Assembly (NCBI RefSeq): GCF_020400825.1
Contig: NZ_JAINVH010000035.1
Span: forward strand, 1-64,000
Direction of reading: 5' to 3'
Length of the DNA stretch: 64,000 nt
From: Streptomyces sp. HPF1205
GTDB taxonomy: Bacteria; Actinomycetota; Actinomycetes; Streptomycetales; Streptomycetaceae
This document shows positions 60,423-64,000 of the stretch, in pieces; within the stretch, counting starts at the first letter, position 1, and every line of letters begins with the position of its first letter. Made by a program: the position numbers and the translations under genes. The notes beneath the pieces were generated by a model. That model was given only the letters and a program-made list of their open reading frames with translations. It was not told the DNA's origin and searched no databases.

Positions 60423-60629
60423 TCAGCGGCGAGTGCGCGAAGCAGCAAGCGACCTGCTGGTGATGAACTCCTCCAGCCCGTCAACGGGGACCCGGACGCG
60501 GGACCGGCCCGCTCCTGTACGCAGGTCGACGACCGGCAACTCCCCCGCAGCAATGAATCGGTAGACAGTGCGGCGATCGACATCCAAAGCGGCGGCGACT
60601 GCAGGGATAGACAGCAAACGTGTAGGCAT
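60423..60629 (-). CDS. Excisionase-type HTH protein (Xis/MerR-like)
   Basis: A 68-residue protein with AAGGA 7 bp before its ATG. MPTRLLSIPAVAAALDVDRRTVYRFIAAGEL is a winged-helix of the excisionase/BldC type, followed by VVDLRTGAGRSRVRVPVDGLEEFI. Such proteins sit directly upstream of integrase genes and direct excision. It starts 67 bp before the start of the integrase. The Pro/Arg tail is short. Confident as a DNA-binding protein, likely as Xis. Confidence 0.88.
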   Translation of the reverse strand: MPTRLLSIPAVAAALDVDRRTVYRFIAAGELPVVDLRTGAGRSRVRVPVDGLEEFITSRSLAASRTRR

Positions 60630-61332
60630 GGGCAAGTCCTTGGAAACCGGCGGGCAGGGCAACAGAGGACCAAGCGGTTGAGGTCGATGTCCAGCGTCCC
60701 GGGAGAGGACCAACCGGAGCGGGACGACAACAATGATCCCCAGAAAACACGTTTTGCCTGACGGCATTTTCCACGCTATAGAGGACCCCCTCACGAGTCA
60801 GAGCAGCGGACGCCGACAACTGCTGCTTCCCTGCCTGGACGGGTCCTACTACCGGAGCCGCAGTCAACAGTCCCGGCTACCTGCACTTCCGACGCGCCCC
60901 GCAGGCCGGTCCCGACTCACCTTCGTAGCGCGAAAAAAGCGCATACGAAGCATGCATCATCTACGACAGTGCGGTGATGCGAGTGGAGTCGGACCAGACG
61001 CAGGGTGTATCCTTTCATTGCAGTGAACCAGCGAGCGCTTTATTTTGACATGAACGCAAGGGAGCCATCCACTCTTTGGTTCACATTCATGTCTGCCGTG
61101 GGCGAATTGCTATTTCGCACCTAGCGCGACCACTCCCTGTCTTCACACCTCTACAGCCGTTGCGGTTCGTAAACGCCGGCCAGCATTAATATCCGGCAAG
61201 ACAAGTCCCTACAGCGGGTGTTCTGTCCAAGGGTTCAGCAACCAAGCCAAAACAAGCCGCTCCGGGACCGGGCACCTGGACTCAGCCATCGCGCGTCACG
61301 GTCAGGCGCAGTGTGGAATGGGGACTTTACGG
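60630..61332. other. Gene-free, AT-richer region next to int/xis
   Basis: About 700 bp with no supportable gene and clearly lower GC than the surroundings between about 60,930 and 61,230. It contains the interleaved inverted repeats annotated separately. It may be a regulatory or attachment region of an integrated element. Confidence 0.5.
61023..61093. repeat. Two interleaved inverted repeats
   Basis: GTGAACCA (61023-61030) pairs exactly with TGGTTCAC (61077-61084), and GACATGAA (61047-61054) pairs exactly with TTCATGTC (61086-61093). The arms cross, so as RNA they could form a pseudoknot; as DNA they could be protein-binding sites. Confidence 0.6.
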
Positions 61333-61899
61333 CTACAGGAGCCGCCCAGCAAGTGATGAGAGTCCGGCGAAGGGCCAGTCCGTTCGGCTGACGGCACCAA
61401 ACGCGGCGGGGCCTGCCGCGAGGTTGATAAGCATTCCGAGGAACAGTTTGTGGGAGACGGCAAGGATCGCACCGCCATGACTTTCAGTCATGACGCGTAA
61501 GTAGTTGGCGCAGCGGGACGCCCGCTGGTGGAGTTCAGTGAGGCTTTCGCCGTCTCCGCAGGCCAGTGACGGGTTAGCCGTGCGCTGTTCGCGCCAGGCG
61601 CGGTATTCGGGTGGGTACGTCTCGGGGGTGTGGCCGATGACGATGCTCGGGGCGCGCCACTCAGCCAGGAGCGGGCTCGTGTCGATGACAGGGATGCCGG
61701 TGAGGTGGGAGAGAAGGTCGGCGGTCTGGCGGGCGCGCAGGAGAGGGCTCGTGACGATGGCGGTGACGCCCTCCGGGAGCGGAAGGGCGCGGTGGATTTG
61801 GGCGCGGCCTTCGGCGGAGAGGGGGGCATCGAGTGGGGCGTGGTGGCCGGAGTGGTGGCCTTCGTAGGCGCCGTGGCGCATGAGCCAGATGTCAGCCAA
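61333..61899 (-). CDS. Histidine phosphatase family protein
   Basis: A 188-residue protein. The TTG start at 61899 overlaps the SDR stop by 8 bp and follows GGAGG. The catalytic motif is LMRHGAYEG (His9, with RHG intact and Tyr where Glu-Thr is usual). The second arginine is in TSPLLRARQTADLL, and the second catalytic His is in ILAVSHKLFLGML. It is a phosphoglycerate-mutase-like phosphatase acting on small phosphorylated molecules. As the last gene of a four-gene unit with a kinase-fold protein, it may remove a phosphate added by that protein. Confidence 0.85.
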   Translation of the reverse strand: MADIWLMRHGAYEGHHSGHHAPLDAPLSAEGRAQIHRALPLPEGVTAIVTSPLLRARQTADLLSHLTGIPVIDTSPLLAEWRAPSIVIGHTPETYPPEYRAWREQRTANPSLACGDGESLTELHQRASRCANYLRVMTESHGGAILAVSHKLFLGMLINLAAGPAAFGAVSRTDWPFAGLSSLAGRLL

Positions 61900-62653
61900 G
61901 GATCCAGCCTCCGTCGACGCGCAGGGTCTGGCCGGTGACGAAGCCGGCGTCGGGGGTGGCGAGGAAGGCGACGGTGGCGGCGATGTCGGTGGGGTGGCCG
62001 CGGCGTTGGACGCACTGGCGGGCGAGTTGGCGGGCGGTCATGGCGTCGGGGTCGAGGACGACGGCGGCTTCGGCGGGGACGGCGATGGAGCCGGGGGCGA
62101 CACAGTTGGCGGTGACGCCGGCGGGGCCGAGTTCGCGGGCGAGGGCGCGGGTGAGTCCTTCGAGGCCGGCTTTGGCGCTGATGTAGGCGGCAAGGTCATG
62201 GCGGCCGGCGGTGGCGAGGACGGAGCCGATGGTGATGATGCGGCCCCAGCCGCGGGCGGCCATGGCGGGGGTGAGTTCGTGAGCCAGGAGGTAGTGGCTG
62301 GTGAGGTTGGTGGCCAGCACGTCGTCCCAGACGGCGGAGGTGGTGTCGGCCCAGGTCATGCGGGGGTAGGCACCGGCGTTGCTCACGAGGACGTCGATGG
62401 GGCCGGGGCGGGCGTGGGCCTGGCGGCAGAAGGCGCGGACGGCGTCCGGGTCGCGGAGGTCGGCTTCCAGGGGGCGGGCAGTGCCGCCGTTCGCGGTGAT
62501 CTCGTCGGCGAGGGCGCGGGCGGTGTCCCAGTCGTCGAGGTGGGCGAGGACGACGACGGCCCCGTCGGCGGCCAGGCGGCGAGCGATGGCGGTGCCGAGG
62601 CCGCCGGTGGCACCGGTGACCAGGGCGGTGTGGCCGGTCAGGGGGCCGGGCAT
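61892..62653 (-). CDS. SDR-family NAD(P)-dependent oxidoreductase
   Basis: A 253-residue classical short-chain dehydrogenase with GGAGG 5 bp before the ATG. It has the cofactor motif TGATGGLG (14-21), NAG (VSNAGAY), catalytic Ser in ITIGSVLA, the YISAK motif (Tyr and Lys in AAYISAKAGLEGL), and the C-terminal VDGG. It is similar to FabG-type reductases. The start lies inside the 3' end of the phosphotransferase-fold gene (16-bp overlap), which links their translation. The substrate is unknown. Confidence 0.9.
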   Translation of the reverse strand: MPGPLTGHTALVTGATGGLGTAIARRLAADGAVVVLAHLDDWDTARALADEITANGGTARPLEADLRDPDAVRAFCRQAHARPGPIDVLVSNAGAYPRMTWADTTSAVWDDVLATNLTSHYLLAHELTPAMAARGWGRIITIGSVLATAGRHDLAAYISAKAGLEGLTRALARELGPAGVTANCVAPGSIAVPAEAAVVLDPDAMTARQLARQCVQRRGHPTDIAATVAFLATPDAGFVTGQTLRVDGGWILG

Positions 62654-63774
62654 GGTGCCTCCTCGACGGAGAAGAAGGTGGCGGGGGCGAAGGACGGGCT
62701 CATGGCTTCGGCGAGGCGGGCCAAGGCGAGCAGCCGGTCGGCGGGGGTGAGGTCGGCCAGGTTGTAGACGGCGAGGATCCGCATGGCCAGGTAGGGGCGC
62801 AGGAGTTCAGCGAGGTCGGCGTGGGGCCAGAGCTTGTCGGCGACGGGCTCGACGAGCTGGTGCCAGTAGGCGGTTGCTGCGGTTCGGCGGGGTGCGGAGA
62901 CGTGGGCCGTGTAGTCGATGTGGATCGTGCGAGTGGCGTGGTTGACGTGCGCCCGCCCCAGCTGCGGTCGGTTGGCCGCCACGCGGTGGAACGTGGCGGG
63001 GTGGTCGGCGAAGGCGGCCGGGTTGTAGGTGGGGACGAGCCAGCCGCCGAGGGCGGTGGCGTGCCAGAGGAAGTTGGCGAACTCGCCGAGGATGCTGTTG
63101 GGGCTGGCGGTGTCGTAGTCGAGCCAGGCAAGCGGGTGGGCGAGGTTGACGTCGGTGGGGTCGCCCTGGGTAAGGGCGGCCCAGACGGGTTCGGTGCGCT
63201 GGAAGTGGGCTCGTAGGCGGCGCAGAGTGGCCGTCCAGCCGAGTGTGCGCGGTTGGCCGTTGATGACGAGGACGTATTCGGCGAGGCGGCTGACCGGCAG
63301 GTCGATGATGCCTTCGGCGACGGGGAAGTCGGCTCCGGCGTAGTACGTGTCCAAGCGTCCGCCGGGGGCCGCGCGGTCCCAGTACAGCTTGCGGACCACG
63401 TTCTCGGGCGGCACTTCCTGAGCTGTGGCCAGGATGACGGTGCGGTACGCGGTCGTGAGGTTGTCCATGTACTGGAGGAGTTCCGCGGTGGGCGCCTCGG
63501 TGTTGAGCAGGTCGAGGAGCAGGCCCTTGTCGCGGCCCGAGGGCAGGCGTTCGTACGCCAGCAGGTATCCGCCGGGGACGCGGACGTGGGCGTGGAGCGC
63601 GGGAATGTGGTAGTGGCCGAGCAGGCGGGCATGGCCGCGGATTTCCTGGCGGGCCTCTTCTCGGTCTCGCGTGTACTTGGCCAGGAGCGGGCGGCCGTTG
63701 ACGTCCAGTGGGAGGAGGAGGTTGCGGGTGGCGCGGCGGATGGGACCGACGTGCCACCGACGTACTGCGGTCAT
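62638..63774 (-). CDS. Aminoglycoside-phosphotransferase-fold protein with atypical catalytic loop
   Basis: A 378-residue protein. The ATG at 63774 overlaps the upstream stop (ATGA). The N-lobe has a nucleotide-binding beta-sheet with Lys in RPLLAKYTRDREEARQE. The hinge region GYLLAYERLPSG and the loop QGDPTDVNLAHPLAWLDYD correspond to the APH motif HGDxxxxN plus the D-F-like metal site, with Gln in place of His; DYDTASPNSILGEFANFLWH is the APH-type substrate segment. It is probably a small-molecule kinase or a degenerate relative. It is followed by an SDR and a histidine phosphatase gene. I do not know the substrate. Confidence 0.72.
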   Translation of the reverse strand: MTAVRRWHVGPIRRATRNLLLPLDVNGRPLLAKYTRDREEARQEIRGHARLLGHYHIPALHAHVRVPGGYLLAYERLPSGRDKGLLLDLLNTEAPTAELLQYMDNLTTAYRTVILATAQEVPPENVVRKLYWDRAAPGGRLDTYYAGADFPVAEGIIDLPVSRLAEYVLVINGQPRTLGWTATLRRLRAHFQRTEPVWAALTQGDPTDVNLAHPLAWLDYDTASPNSILGEFANFLWHATALGGWLVPTYNPAAFADHPATFHRVAANRPQLGRAHVNHATRTIHIDYTAHVSAPRRTAATAYWHQLVEPVADKLWPHADLAELLRPYLAMRILAVYNLADLTPADRLLALARLAEAMSPSFAPATFFSVEEAPCPAP

Positions 63775-64000
63775 TCTTCGGCTCCGCCCAGCACCTCGAC
63801 GCAGACCCGGGCGAATGCAGTCGGCGTGATGGCGTCGAGGTGGACGTCGGAGTCGGGTGCGATGGCGTCGCGTACGGGGCAGAGGTCGCCTTGGTGCATG
63901 CGCTCGGAGAAAGGGGTGGCAACGGCGTGGTGGTGGGGCAGGCCGGTGCGCCATTTGCTGTGGGAGTGGCGGGCGTAGAGGCCGAGTACGGGCGGTCCGC
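63771..64000 (-). CDS. 3' end of a gene of unknown function (runs off window)
   Basis: Translating the minus strand from the window edge gives about 75 residues ending VEVLGGAEE, with the TGA overlapping the next ATG. Segments are GPPVLGLYARHSHSKWRTGL, HHHAVATPFSERMHQGDL and SDVHLDAITPTAFARV. I recognise no domain. It is the upstream gene of the overlapping kinase-SDR-phosphatase unit, so it probably works in the same pathway. Confidence 0.7.
   Translation of the reverse strand, partial: GPPVLGLYARHSHSKWRTGLPHHHAVATPFSERMHQGDLCPVRDAIAPDSDVHLDAITPTAFARVCVEVLGGAEE

Noticed and set aside
60733-61026. 97-codon plus-strand frame upstream of the phosphatase gene
   Set aside because: No ribosome site, no domain, and it overlaps the xis leader. 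The composition does not suggest coding.

Overview
The window looks like a chromosomal accessory region of a Streptomyces-type actinomycete. Codon third positions are almost all G/C, GGAGG-type ribosome sites are frequent, GTG and TTG starts are common, and many neighbouring genes overlap by four bases (ATGA or GTGA). Typical actinomycete families are present: secreted CBM2 proteins, an ECF sigma factor of the ECF42 type with a YCII/DGPF partner, DrrAB-like transporters, an RHS polymorphic toxin and a pSAM2-style int/xis pair.

Left flank (1-13.8 kb). Two secreted CBM2 proteins with low-complexity linkers (the first cut by the window edge) and a secreted FG-GAP protein come first. A TetR/MFS/oxidoreductase resistance locus follows, with palindromic operators. 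Next is an ECF42-like sigma factor translationally coupled to a YCII/DGPF protein. Opposite them is a RibD_C/dihydrofolate-reductase-like gene preceded by a sequence matching the reported ECF42 promoter pattern. A small secreted SapA-like protein ends the segment. Two gene remnants, an internally deleted SDR and a truncated deazaflavin-dependent nitroreductase, lie here.

Central region (about 13.8-48.4 kb) is an enediyne biosynthetic gene cluster. All five genes of the universal enediyne cassette are recognisable. unbV, unbU, the iterative polyketide synthase pksE (KS-AT-ACP-KR-DH-PPTase, 2,062 aa) and the thioesterase tebC form one minus-strand unit; the first three are joined by 4-base overlaps. 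unbL sits apart on the opposite strand. To the right, a minus-strand group holds a UbiB/ABC1-type kinase, a stand-alone ketoreductase that resembles the KR of the PKS, a HEAT-repeat protein with calcium-loop motifs, a conserved unknown, an HxlR regulator and an MFS exporter. A plus-strand group holds two double-START-domain proteins (candidate CalC-like self-sacrifice resistance proteins), an N-terminal-HTH AraC regulator, a DUF1905/YdeI-like protein, a P450, a DrrAB-type exporter, a sulfotransferase and an alkylsulfatase-like metallo-hydrolase. A methyltransferase, a second P450 and an E6-like flavin reductase follow. A 13-bp sequence is repeated exactly in the UbiB-kinase upstream region and in front of the exporter. 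A second AraC regulator of the same unusual architecture sits next to unbV.

Right flank (48.4-64 kb). A scar of two gene fragments (a partial duplicate of a DyP peroxidase gene and the 3' end of an RNA methyltransferase gene) marks the cluster edge. Then comes a three-gene unit: a giant secreted RHS protein (TIG domains, about seven pre-peptidase-like repeats, YD repeats, Hint domain, C-terminal ParB-like toxin), an unknown protein and a DyP-type peroxidase with a changed catalytic motif. A tyrosine integrase and a small excisionase follow, then a compact overlapping operon of a partial unknown gene, an aminoglycoside-phosphotransferase-fold protein, an SDR and a histidine phosphatase.

No rRNA, tRNA or CRISPR array was recognised. 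All function calls come from reading the sequence; no database search was possible.
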